Assembly: GCA_035528415.1 (NCBI GenBank)
Contig: DATKYQ010000030.1
Span: forward strand, 62,001-126,000
Direction of reading: 5' to 3'
DNA length: 64,000 bases
Source: DATKYQ01 sp035528415
GTDB lineage: Bacteria; Myxococcota; B64-G9
A program made the position numbers and the translations under genes. Shown here in pieces: positions 34,561 to 42,712 of this stretch. Position 1 is the first letter of the stretch; every line of letters begins with the position of its first letter. The notes beneath the pieces are model-generated. The model did not search any database, had not been told where the DNA came from, and saw only the letters and a program-made list of their open reading frames with translations.

Positions 34561-37428
34561 ATGAGAAAAGCAAGTTGTCTTGTATCGTCGGTCTGTCTAT
34601 TGAGCATGCTTGCCCAGCGGGCCGAGGCGCAGTCTTGTCCCAATCCGACGCCGATTAGCTGCGGCGATCAAATCTCTTCAAACAGCGGCAACGGGTCGAA
34701 CCTGACCAACACTTACACCTGCTACAACTACAACTACAACGGCCCCGAGATGGTCTACCTGCTCGACATCCCCGACGGGGCCGAGCTGCAGGTCGACCTG
34801 TATCCGGACAATGGCTGGCTGACATCATGGGACGCCATCCTGGTGATCATGCCGGAACTGGACGGCGATTGCTACCCCTCGGTCTGGGCCGGCTGCTCGG
34901 ACGAGGGCGGCAGCGGCGGCTTCGAGGGCCTGGCCGGCGTGCTGCCGGCAGGCCGTTACTACATCGTTGTCGACGGTTACGGCGGCGATTACGGCAGCTT
35001 CGATCTCAGCGTTTCCTGCAACGAGTGCACTGGTTGCGCGGACGGCGACGGCGACGGCTACTCGGGCAACAATGCAGGTAGTTGCCCCTGCGGCAACGAC
35101 TGCAACGACAGCGACCCGCTCAGGAACCCGGGCGCCGAGGAGGTCTGCGGCAACCAGGTCGACGAAAACTGCGACGGAACGGCCGTCAACCCCTGTCCAA
35201 CCTGTTCTTCCGATCTGGCGGTGAGCTGCGGCGAATCGAGCACCGCCAACACCGACAACGGATCTTCCCATCTGAATAATTATTGCGGATCCGACTACAC
35301 CAACTGGGGCGGCGACGAGTACATCTTCGAGATCACTCCGGCGGCCGAGGGCACAGTCGACGTGCAGATCTCCAACATGGGAGGCCAGCAGCTCGACGCC
35401 TTCGCCTTCACCGACTTCGGCGTGGCCGGCAACTGCAACAAGGACGCCTGCGTCGATATCTCGATGCAGACATCCGGCGCGCAGCACCTGGCCTTCTACG
35501 CCCTGGACGGCGAGACATACTACGTCGCCGTGGACGGGCGCGACGGAGACCATGGATCCTTCAGCTATGCTTTCAGTTGCCCAAACGAGCAATGCGCCCA
35601 GCCCGGCACTATTTCCTGCGGCCAGAGCGTAAACGGCGACACCAGCGCCGGAATCAACAACATCAGCGCTTACCCCGGCCTGCCGTGGAGCTTGTTGGGC
35701 CCCGATCTGAGCTACGCCATCTCGGTCGGCTACGACGCCCGCATCACGGCAACGTTGCACGTCGACGCCGGCGGCGGCACACCGCCCGATTTGGCCCTGG
35801 TGGCCATCGCCGACGACGGCAACGGCGCCTGCCTGCCGGCCGAAGCCTTGGCGGTCTCTGACTATTACCAGGACGAGAACGGCAATCCGCCCGAGGTACT
35901 GTCATTTTCGGCCCTGGCGAATGTGACCTACTACCTGGTGGTCGAGGGACTGACCGAGACAGACGCCGGTGGATTCACACTCAGTGCCGAGTGCGTCATC
36001 GAGTGCCCCGACGGGCTGACCGATTGTAGCGGTAACTGCGTCGATCTCGATAACGACCCGCAGTACTGCGGCACCTGCGACAATGCCTGTTCGTATGCCA
36101 ATGCCCAGGCGCTATGTGTCGCCGGGACGTGCAGCATGACCGGCTGCGATTCCGGCTTCGGCGACTGCAATTCGGACGAGGCCGACGGCTGCGAGACGGC
36201 CCTGGGTACCGTAGACAATTGCGCGGCTTGTGGCGACGCCTGCGCCTTCGACCACGCCGCGGCAACCTGCGTAGCTTCAGTCTGCACGATGGGAGATTGC
36301 GAGACTGATTGGGGCGATTGCGCGAACGGAGACATGGACGGCTGCGAGACGGCCTTGACCAACTCGGCGAACTGCGGCGCCTGCGGCACCGTTTGCAACG
36401 ACCCGGAGTTTTGCTACGCGGGTTCGTGCACGGCAAGCTGCCCGGGAAACCTGACCCCCTGCAACGATGACTGCATCGACACCTCCAGCGATCCTGCAAA
36501 CTGCGGCGGCTGCGGCATCGCCTGCCAGGCGGCCAACGCAACGACCGCCTGCCAGGCGAGCGCCTGTTCGATAGGAAGCTGTGACAACGGCTTCGGCGAC
36601 TGCGACGTGTCGTATACCAACGGCTGTGAAACGGCGCTGGGGACGATTTCCAACTGCGCCGCATGCGGGGACGCCTGCGCCTTCGAGCACGCCAGTGCCA
36701 GCTGTAACGCCGGCGCCTGTGCCATCGGAAGCTGCGCGACGGGATACGGCGATTGCAACTCGGCGGCGGCGGACGGCTGTGAGAGCCCTTTGAACACCGA
36801 TGCGCATTGCGGCAGTTGCGCCACCAGTTGCGGCAACGACCAGAGCTGCATCGAGGGCCAGTGCCAGCAGTTCTGCGCCGATGCGGACGGCGACGGGCAC
36901 AAGGACATAAACTGTGGTGGAGACGACTGCAACGACAGCGTCGACAGCATCTATCCGGGAGCCGCGGAGATCTGCAGAGATAACATCGACCAGGATTGCG
37001 ACGGTTCCGACCAGGAATGCACTTGCGAGGACAACGATGGAGACGGCTACCAAGATGAGAATTGCGGCGGAGACGACTGCGACGACACCAACGGCTACAT
37101 CAATCCCGGCGTGTCCGAGATCTGCGACGATGATATCGACCAGGACTGCGACGGTGTCAAACAGAAATGCGACTGTCCCGACACGGACGGCGACGGTCAC
37201 CAGGCGACCTTTTGCCTGGGGGACGATTGCAACGACAACAACGCCTCGATCCATCCCGGTTCTCTGGACGTCTGCGGCGACGGCATCGACCAGGATTGCG
37301 ACGGCGCGGACCGCGCCTGCCCATCGTCCAACTCAGGCTGCGGCTGCAGCAGCACCCGGGGGGGCGATCCGGTCCGGCTGGTTCTTCTGTTGCTCGGATT
37401 AGTTGCCCTTTTACGGCGCAGGGTGTAG
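34561..37428 (+). CDS. MYXO-CTERM surface protein with PPC-like, Cys-rich and MopE-type repeats
   Basis: A 955-residue secreted protein with a signal peptide (about 1-23, ending AEA). Three PPC/jelly-roll-like domains (about 24-155, 200-345, 345-465) are followed by tandem Cys-rich repeats of the form NCxxCGxxC...GxCxxxxCDxGFGDC (480-760). MopE-type D/N-rich repeats come next, with DGDGDGY, GGDDCND, YPGAAEIC and DIDQDCDG, once near 160 and about three to four times after 770. These repeats bind copper or calcium in relatives. The C-terminus is a MYXO-CTERM tail (GCGCSST, a Leu-rich helix, RRRV). It is probably anchored on or shed from the surface. The barrel-protein gene follows after 10 bp. 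Confidence 0.88.
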   Translation: MRKASCLVSSVCLLSMLAQRAEAQSCPNPTPISCGDQISSNSGNGSNLTNTYTCYNYNYNGPEMVYLLDIPDGAELQVDLYPDNGWLTSWDAILVIMPELDGDCYPSVWAGCSDEGGSGGFEGLAGVLPAGRYYIVVDGYGGDYGSFDLSVSCNECTGCADGDGDGYSGNNAGSCPCGNDCNDSDPLRNPGAEEVCGNQVDENCDGTAVNPCPTCSSDLAVSCGESSTANTDNGSSHLNNYCGSDYTNWGGDEYIFEITPAAEGTVDVQISNMGGQQLDAFAFTDFGVAGNCNKDACVDISMQTSGAQHLAFYALDGETYYVAVDGRDGDHGSFSYAFSCPNEQCAQPGTISCGQSVNGDTSAGINNISAYPGLPWSLLGPDLSYAISVGYDARITATLHVDAGGGTPPDLALVAIADDGNGACLPAEALAVSDYYQDENGNPPEVLSFSALANVTYYLVVEGLTETDAGGFTLSAECVIECPDGLTDCSGNCVDLDNDPQYCGTCDNACSYANAQALCVAGTCSMTGCDSGFGDCNSDEADGCETALGTVDNCAACGDACAFDHAAATCVASVCTMGDCETDWGDCANGDMDGCETALTNSANCGACGTVCNDPEFCYAGSCTASCPGNLTPCNDDCIDTSSDPANCGGCGIACQAANATTACQASACSIGSCDNGFGDCDVSYTNGCETALGTISNCAACGDACAFEHASASCNAGACAIGSCATGYGDCNSAAADGCESPLNTDAHCGSCATSCGNDQSCIEGQCQQFCADADGDGHKDINCGGDDCNDSVDSIYPGAAEICRDNIDQDCDGSDQECTCEDNDGDGYQDENCGGDDCDDTNGYINPGVSEICDDDIDQDCDGVKQKCDCPDTDGDGHQATFCLGDDCNDNNASIHPGSLDVCGDGIDQDCDGADRACPSSNSGCGCSSTRGGDPVRLVLLLLGLVALLRRRV

Positions 37429-37438
37429 CTTTTTGCCC

Positions 37439-38320
37439 ATGTATCGCTCGGCGCTCATCATACTTTCGCTGCTCGTCTCCTGGCCGGTCATGGCCGACGA
37501 CTTCGTGGGCACGCGCCCTCTTGGTATGGGCGGCGCGCACCGGGCCATCGTGACCGGCAACGACGCGATCGTCCTCAATCCCGCCGGTATGAGCCTCTTC
37601 AAACGCTATTCGTTCGAGGCGCAATACCTGTTGGCGACCAAGTTCGATTCAGAGGACGGCCCAGACCAGCATATTTTCCACATCTCGGTAGTCGACAACC
37701 AGATCCAGTACTTTGCCACCGGCATGGCCTACACACGCGTCGAGCGCGGGGATGACAAGGCTGGTAATCGCTACGACATGGCCTTTTCGGTGCCCCTGAG
37801 CGAGGGCTTGTTGATCGGCACGGACATCAAGTACCTCGATTTCGAAAGAAAGGATAAGGCCGACGTCAACGCGGTCAGTGTCGACGTCGGCGTCCTGCTG
37901 CGCACCTCGTTCGGCCTGCACTTAGCCGTAGTCGGCTACAATCTGACCAACACGGGCGACTACCTCGAACATCCCATCTCAATGTCCGCGGCGATGATGT
38001 ACTCGCCCTTCAGGACGCTTGAGCTGTCCTTCGACTGGTTCATCAACTTCCAGAAGCCCACGGATATCGACGAGCCGACGAGCGATAAAGAAACCGGTTA
38101 CTCCTACGCCTTCGGGGCCGAGTACCTTTTGCTGGGCCAGATCACCATGCGGGGCGGTTACCTGATCGACAAATCCCGCCCCGGCGGCGACGATCAATAC
38201 TGGTCCGTGGGGATCGGCTACGTCACGCAGCGTTTCGCCTTCGAATTCGGTTACCGCGGGTCGGTCAACCACACCTCGTGGGGCAACAACTTCGGCTTCG
38301 CCGTCCGGCTTTTCATGTAG
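37439..38320 (+). CDS. Outer-membrane beta-barrel protein (PorV/UPF0164-like)
   Basis: A 293-residue protein with a signal peptide (MYRSALIILSLLVSWPVMA). The mature N-terminus reads GTRPLGMGGAHRAIVTGNDAIVLNPAGM, the typical opening of the FadL/PorV/UPF0164 barrel group. Alternating hydrophobic strands and a final aromatic/hydrophobic residue pattern (GFAVRLFM) support an outer-membrane barrel. It lies 10 bp behind the MYXO-CTERM gene and may be cotranscribed; PorV-like proteins in other phyla help display secreted surface proteins, so a link to the preceding gene is attractive but unproven. The ATG at 37439 is chosen because an earlier in-frame start would lie inside the upstream gene. Confidence 0.75.
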   Translation: MYRSALIILSLLVSWPVMADDFVGTRPLGMGGAHRAIVTGNDAIVLNPAGMSLFKRYSFEAQYLLATKFDSEDGPDQHIFHISVVDNQIQYFATGMAYTRVERGDDKAGNRYDMAFSVPLSEGLLIGTDIKYLDFERKDKADVNAVSVDVGVLLRTSFGLHLAVVGYNLTNTGDYLEHPISMSAAMMYSPFRTLELSFDWFINFQKPTDIDEPTSDKETGYSYAFGAEYLLLGQITMRGGYLIDKSRPGGDDQYWSVGIGYVTQRFAFEFGYRGSVNHTSWGNNFGFAVRLFM

Positions 38321-38341
38321 TCAATCTATCTTCTTTAAATG

Positions 38342-39856
38342 TCAATGCCACGGGCCGACGTTGTACAAGACCCAGACGTCGCCGCGACGTGAGGCGATCA
38401 GGGGAAAGTAGATCAGCAATCCCGGTCGACCGTTCGGCCGCGGTCTGAATGGGACCAGGTAGCGGGTTCCGCAAAGATCAGCCGACCACAGAACGTCGTC
38501 GCTGAAGCGCCCCTTGCCCCGACCGCGCCGGATCTCGATCCGATCGGGGTTGTCGCCTGTGCCGCCACCTGCGCGACCGATGACCAAATCAAGCAGCCCG
38601 TCCCCGTCGAAGTCGGATCGAAAGTCGGGATACGGCCCGGTCAACTCCTGGTTGGAGGCGAAATCTATCCGCAGCTTGGACGGGATCACGAAATCCGGAC
38701 TTTCAGTGAAAACGCCCTTGCGCGAGAAGTAAATCTCGAAATCGACGTTCAGCTTGCCGGCCAGCATCATGCCGATCAGGCTGCTGAGACCCATTTCGAC
38801 ATGTGGGCGTACCAAGTCCAGACGACCGTCGCCGTTGACGTCGCTGAGCGACACCGATGATCCCCAACCGGCGCGCCGGCTTTGGAAACTGGCCCGCGGG
38901 GGATAGTCGCAGGCTTCGTCCGCCAGGTAAACCCTGAGCTCGCTTTTCATGTTGCTGATGCCGCCCACTGTCTTGTCGATGACCAGGTCGGCCCGTCCGT
39001 CCCCGTTCAGGTCGCCGGCCCGGATCTGAACGTGGGCTCCGCGCTTGATCCGTTCTTCACGCTCAAGCATGCTGAATGTGCGCAACAGATCGGGCCCGGC
39101 GGGAAATGAGCCGTCGGCACGCTGGCGATAGACGGCCACGGTGTTGCGCGAGAAGAACATTAAGTCGGGCCGGCCGTCGGCGTTCTGATCCTGCGCCTGC
39201 CAACGCGGAACGGCGATCTGAAACAAGGCCCCGTAGTCCCTGGCCGAGCGAAAATCCTCGGCCGAAGTGTAAAGCTCTGCGCGCGTGGGAACCCTGAGCA
39301 TGCACTGCAACGACCAGGCGCCCTGCGCTCCCCGAACATACAGGGCCAGCGGCCCGATCGGCACACTCGGCACGAGCAGGCCGCGGCGGCCGGCGCCCAA
39401 CTCGACCAGCAGCGACAGGCGCGGCAGTCGGTCCTCGTGCGGAATCGCGGCCAGGGTCATAACCTGGAGCACGCGCACGGGACTGGCCGCAAGTCCTCCA
39501 ACGGGTTGCCCGGCGAGCGCCCAGATTCCGTCGGCGCGCAACACAAGCACGTCGGCCAGGCCGTCGAAGTTGACGTCTCCGACATCGAAGGCCACGCTCC
39601 CGCGCGGCAAAGAGAGCACCTGGGTCGGTCGCGTGGAGAGCTTTCCGGGTGCAGCCAGATAGACGCTGACACGCTTGGTAGTCTGGGGCGGAAAGCCCTG
39701 GCGCCAGAAGACGAGAAAATCAACCAGCCCGTCGCCGTTGACGTCCGCCGGCACGACGCTCGATACGCGGCCCGGCAGCTTGAGCTCGAACCTTTGCAAG
39801 GGCCCCGCCGCGCCCAGGAAAAGAGATAACAGCAAGCAGGTGAGCGTCGCGCTCAT
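38342..39856 (-). CDS. Exported FG-GAP/VCBS-repeat protein
   Basis: The start at 39856 overlaps the stop of the upstream ABC ATPase gene (ATGA) and opens into a signal peptide (MSATLTCLLLSLFLGAAGP); the protein has 504 residues. It consists of FG-GAP/VCBS repeats with calcium-loop cores such as DVNGDGLVDFLVF, DVNFDGLADVLVL, DLNGDGRADLVI, DVNGDGRLDLV and DFDGDGLLDLVI, forming an integrin-alpha-like propeller. No enzyme domain is present. Translational coupling of such a surface propeller to an importer ATPase is odd and suggests either shared regulation or a binding role in uptake. Confidence 0.83.
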   Translation of the reverse strand: MSATLTCLLLSLFLGAAGPLQRFELKLPGRVSSVVPADVNGDGLVDFLVFWRQGFPPQTTKRVSVYLAAPGKLSTRPTQVLSLPRGSVAFDVGDVNFDGLADVLVLRADGIWALAGQPVGGLAASPVRVLQVMTLAAIPHEDRLPRLSLLVELGAGRRGLLVPSVPIGPLALYVRGAQGAWSLQCMLRVPTRAELYTSAEDFRSARDYGALFQIAVPRWQAQDQNADGRPDLMFFSRNTVAVYRQRADGSFPAGPDLLRTFSMLEREERIKRGAHVQIRAGDLNGDGRADLVIDKTVGGISNMKSELRVYLADEACDYPPRASFQSRRAGWGSSVSLSDVNGDGRLDLVRPHVEMGLSSLIGMMLAGKLNVDFEIYFSRKGVFTESPDFVIPSKLRIDFASNQELTGPYPDFRSDFDGDGLLDLVIGRAGGGTGDNPDRIEIRRGRGKGRFSDDVLWSADLCGTRYLVPFRPRPNGRPGLLIYFPLIASRRGDVWVLYNVGPWH

Positions 39857-40671
39857 TCTGTCCCCTGTTTGCGAGGCGGCATGGGGGTGAACAGACGGTG
39901 CCCGGTGAGATCGTTGACCCCTACGTAGATGTCGATCTCGTAGGCGTCCTTGAGGTTGCCGTAGGTCATGACCTCCTCGATGCTCCCCTTGCGTACAATG
40001 GATCCCTGCTTTAGCAAGGCCACACTGTCGCAAAAGGCCGCAGCCAGGTTGAGATCGTGCATGGCGGATATCACGGTAAGGCCGGTTCGGCGCTGGATAT
40101 CGCCGATAAGGTCATAGAGCATCACCTGGTGGCGGATATCCAAGTGGGCCGCCGGTTCGTCCAGCAGCAGGATGCGCGGTTGCTGCGCCAAGGCCTTGGC
40201 TACTACGACGCGCTTGAACTCGCCCCCCGAAAGCTCGTGCATCCGCCGCCGGCGCAACTCGTAGACTCCGGTCTGGTGCATGGCCTCCCTGGCCGCATCC
40301 CTGTCGACTGCCCGATCGAGCGACAGCGGTCCGCGGTGCGGGACGCGTCCGAGCAAGACAACTTCCTCGACGGTGAAGGGAAAGGCCAGCTCGAACTTCT
40401 GGGGAACAACCGCCACCTGCCGGGCCAACTCACGCCGGTCCCAGTCTGAAAGGCTGCGTCCCATTACCTCGATCGATCCGCGGCGCGCCTTGAGTGCCCC
40501 GGAAATCAACTGGATCAAAGTAGTCTTGCCCGATCCGTTGGGACCCAGCAGGCCGAGGAACTCCCCCCGGCGAACCCGCAGGTCGACGCCCCTGATCACT
40601 GCTTCGGTCGTGTACCCGAACTCCACGGCCGTAAGCTCGATGGCCGCTTCTTGTTGTTTCTGCTGGCTCAC
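39853..40671 (-). CDS. ABC importer ATPase, FecE/BtuD type
   Basis: A 272-residue ATPase of the iron-siderophore/heme/cobalamin importer class. It shows Walker A GPNGSGKTT, Q-loop VVPQKFELAFPFTVEEVVLLGR (which places it in this class), signature ELSGGEFKR, Walker B RILLLDEPAAHLD and the switch His in SAMHDLNLA. The matching permease (41615-42652) and a periplasmic binding protein (47585-48520) are on the same strand but separated by forward-strand genes. Its stop overlaps the start of the FG-GAP gene by 4 nt. A 59-bp divergent gap separates it from the patatin gene. The substrate cannot be chosen between cobalamin, heme and siderophore. Confidence 0.9.
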   Translation of the reverse strand: MSQQKQQEAAIELTAVEFGYTTEAVIRGVDLRVRRGEFLGLLGPNGSGKTTLIQLISGALKARRGSIEVMGRSLSDWDRRELARQVAVVPQKFELAFPFTVEEVVLLGRVPHRGPLSLDRAVDRDAAREAMHQTGVYELRRRRMHELSGGEFKRVVVAKALAQQPRILLLDEPAAHLDIRHQVMLYDLIGDIQRRTGLTVISAMHDLNLAAAFCDSVALLKQGSIVRKGSIEEVMTYGNLKDAYEIDIYVGVNDLTGHRLFTPMPPRKQGTE

Positions 40672-40730
40672 GCGGTTCGATGGTTACACTTTCTTGCCCG
40701 CTCGCGTCAAGTCTGATACCTTGTTGGTCA

Positions 40731-41603
40731 ATGAACGCCGTCTTTCTCTCAGGAGGGGGGGCCCGCGGCGCCTACGAGGTGGGCGTTCTCAGGGCCCTTC
40801 TGAAGGACGGCCCGCCTATCCAGCTCATCGGCGGCGCGTCGATCGGCGCCATCAACGCGGTCTTGGCGGCCACCGGCCAGATCGAGGAACTGGCCGAGGT
40901 GTGGCAGCGCATGTCCACACTGCAGGTCTACCGTCCGCGTCTTGATCTCTGGCGCTTCAGGAAGTGGACCTCGTTGTTCGACAATCGTGGCCTGTTCAAG
41001 CGCCTGCGCGACAACGTCCATTGGTCGAGGTTGCCGCATTCCAACGTACAGGTGTTCATCTCGGCCACCAACATCAGCCTGCGCACCAACGAGACCTTCG
41101 CCAACTCGGAGATAACCTACCGTCATGTGCTGGCCTCCTCGGCCATACCGATCCTCTTCGCGCCGGTTCAGATCGGCAAGTACTGGTACATCGACGGGGC
41201 ATTCTCGCTTTTAAGGCCGCTCAAGCCGCTCCTGAAGGCCGGCGCCAAGCGCATCTTTACGGTCTTCTTGAGCCCGCGCCGGCCGCGGCTCAGGCCGCCC
41301 ACCAGCCTTTTCCAACTTGCCGATCGGACGCTGGAAGTGATTCTCTCGTCCTCGATGGCCGCCGACAGGAAGCAGATCGAAAACACCAACCAGGAGATCG
41401 AGCGGCTAAAAGCTCTCGACGTTGACCCCAACGCCTTCAGGAACAAGCCCTACCGCCCGGTGCAGGTGATCGGCATCTACCCTTCGCGTGAGCTGGGCAA
41501 CGTGGGCAGCTACCTGGTAGTCTCCGGCGACAAATCACGCGAGTTGATCGAGCTCGGCATGACCGATTGCTACCGCGTGCTGAAACGCTACGAGTTGATC
41601 TGA
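40731..41603 (+). CDS. Patatin-like phospholipase
   Basis: A 290-residue patatin-family serine hydrolase (RssA/YjjU-like), with no signal peptide, so cytoplasmic. The oxyanion loop is GGGARGAYE (8-16), the nucleophile elbow GASIG (Ser37), and the catalytic Asp is in YIDGA (Asp155); the dyad is therefore intact. It should cleave acyl chains from phospholipids. Position 40731 is chosen as start because the catalytic fold starts right there (MNAVFLSGGG). The gene is inserted, in opposite orientation, between the ATPase and permease genes of the importer. Confidence 0.88.
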   Translation: MNAVFLSGGGARGAYEVGVLRALLKDGPPIQLIGGASIGAINAVLAATGQIEELAEVWQRMSTLQVYRPRLDLWRFRKWTSLFDNRGLFKRLRDNVHWSRLPHSNVQVFISATNISLRTNETFANSEITYRHVLASSAIPILFAPVQIGKYWYIDGAFSLLRPLKPLLKAGAKRIFTVFLSPRRPRLRPPTSLFQLADRTLEVILSSSMAADRKQIENTNQEIERLKALDVDPNAFRNKPYRPVQVIGIYPSRELGNVGSYLVVSGDKSRELIELGMTDCYRVLKRYELI

Positions 41604-41614
41604 AAACAGGTCTG

Positions 41615-42652
41615 TCAGATGAAGGCCGTCCGGTGACGGCTACGAAGCAGTAACAGAAAGAAGGGGCCGCCTAAAAAGGCGGTGATGACTCCCACCGGCG
41701 GCTCGGTGGACAGGGGAACGAACAGCAACCTGGCGCCCAGGTCGGCGAGTACCAAAAAAGCGCCTCCGGCCAGCGCCGATGCCGGCAGCAGCAGGCGATG
41801 GTCCGGACCCAGGATCAGGCGCATCAGGTGCGGCACGATCAGGCCGACGAAACCCACCAGGCCCGAGACGGATACGGCTAGTCCCACCAGCAGCGAGGCT
41901 GCGAAGAAGATGATCGCCTTCGTTTTCTCGACGTCCACTCCGAGGTGCGTGGCGCCCTGCTCGCCGAGCGCTAATGCGTTCATGCGGCTGGCCATCAGTG
42001 CAAGCACGCAAATGCCGGCGATCGTACCCGCGGCTACCACCAGGATGGTCGAGTACTCGCAATACCCAATGTTGCCCATCAGCCAGACGAGGATCTCTCG
42101 CGTCTTGGTGGCGGTCACGGCCGTCTTGAGAAACATGATCACCGCCGAAGCGAAGGCATTGAAAACAACTCCGACTAAGAGAACCGTGATCGTGTCCACT
42201 CTCCCGGCCACACGGCCGATGCGATAGACGAGGACCATGGCCGCAAGCGCCCCCAGAAACGCCGCCGGACCCTGCAGGGCGATACCGATACCGGCGCCGC
42301 CGACAAGGGCCATGGCCAAGGTTCCGCCCAAGGCCGCCCCGCCGGAGACTCCCATGATGAAGGGATCGGCCAGGGGATTTCGCAGCAAGGCCTGGAAAGC
42401 CACGCCCACGGCCGCCAGGGCTGCTCCCACCAGGGCGGCCAACAGCGCGCGCGGCAGGCGTGCCAAGAGAATGGTCGCCGCCTGCGGATTGCTGTCCGGG
42501 TCGAGCGGCCAAAGGGAGGCCAGGTCGGTCCCGCCCGGGCCGAGCAGCGCACTGGCGATGACACACAGGATCATGACGACGAAGAGTAGCCCAATCACCT
42601 TGACGAAACGAGCCGGGGTCAACAGCTTGGTCTTTTTGGGTTTGGAGGACAT
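41615..42652 (-). CDS. ABC importer permease, FecCD/BtuC family
   Basis: A 345-residue integral membrane protein with about nine to ten helices, typical of BtuC/FecCD permeases. Family marks are RLPRALLAALVGAALAAVG, the NPLADPFIMGVSGGA loop, and GLVGFVGLIVPHLMRLILG, which contacts the ATPase. The start at 42652 is preferred because it gives a short basic N-terminus before the first helix; a longer reading to 42733 would overlap the divergent gene. It should pair with the ATPase at 39853-40671 and the binding protein at 47585-48520 to form a vitamin B12, heme or siderophore importer. Confidence 0.92.
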   Translation of the reverse strand: MSSKPKKTKLLTPARFVKVIGLLFVVMILCVIASALLGPGGTDLASLWPLDPDSNPQAATILLARLPRALLAALVGAALAAVGVAFQALLRNPLADPFIMGVSGGAALGGTLAMALVGGAGIGIALQGPAAFLGALAAMVLVYRIGRVAGRVDTITVLLVGVVFNAFASAVIMFLKTAVTATKTREILVWLMGNIGYCEYSTILVVAAGTIAGICVLALMASRMNALALGEQGATHLGVDVEKTKAIIFFAASLLVGLAVSVSGLVGFVGLIVPHLMRLILGPDHRLLLPASALAGGAFLVLADLGARLLFVPLSTEPPVGVITAFLGGPFFLLLLRSRHRTAFI

Positions 42653-42712
42653 TGGCCGACATAATACGGTTGATTGCCAGACCTGTCCAGGCCGAGTAAA
42701 GTGTACAAGGTT

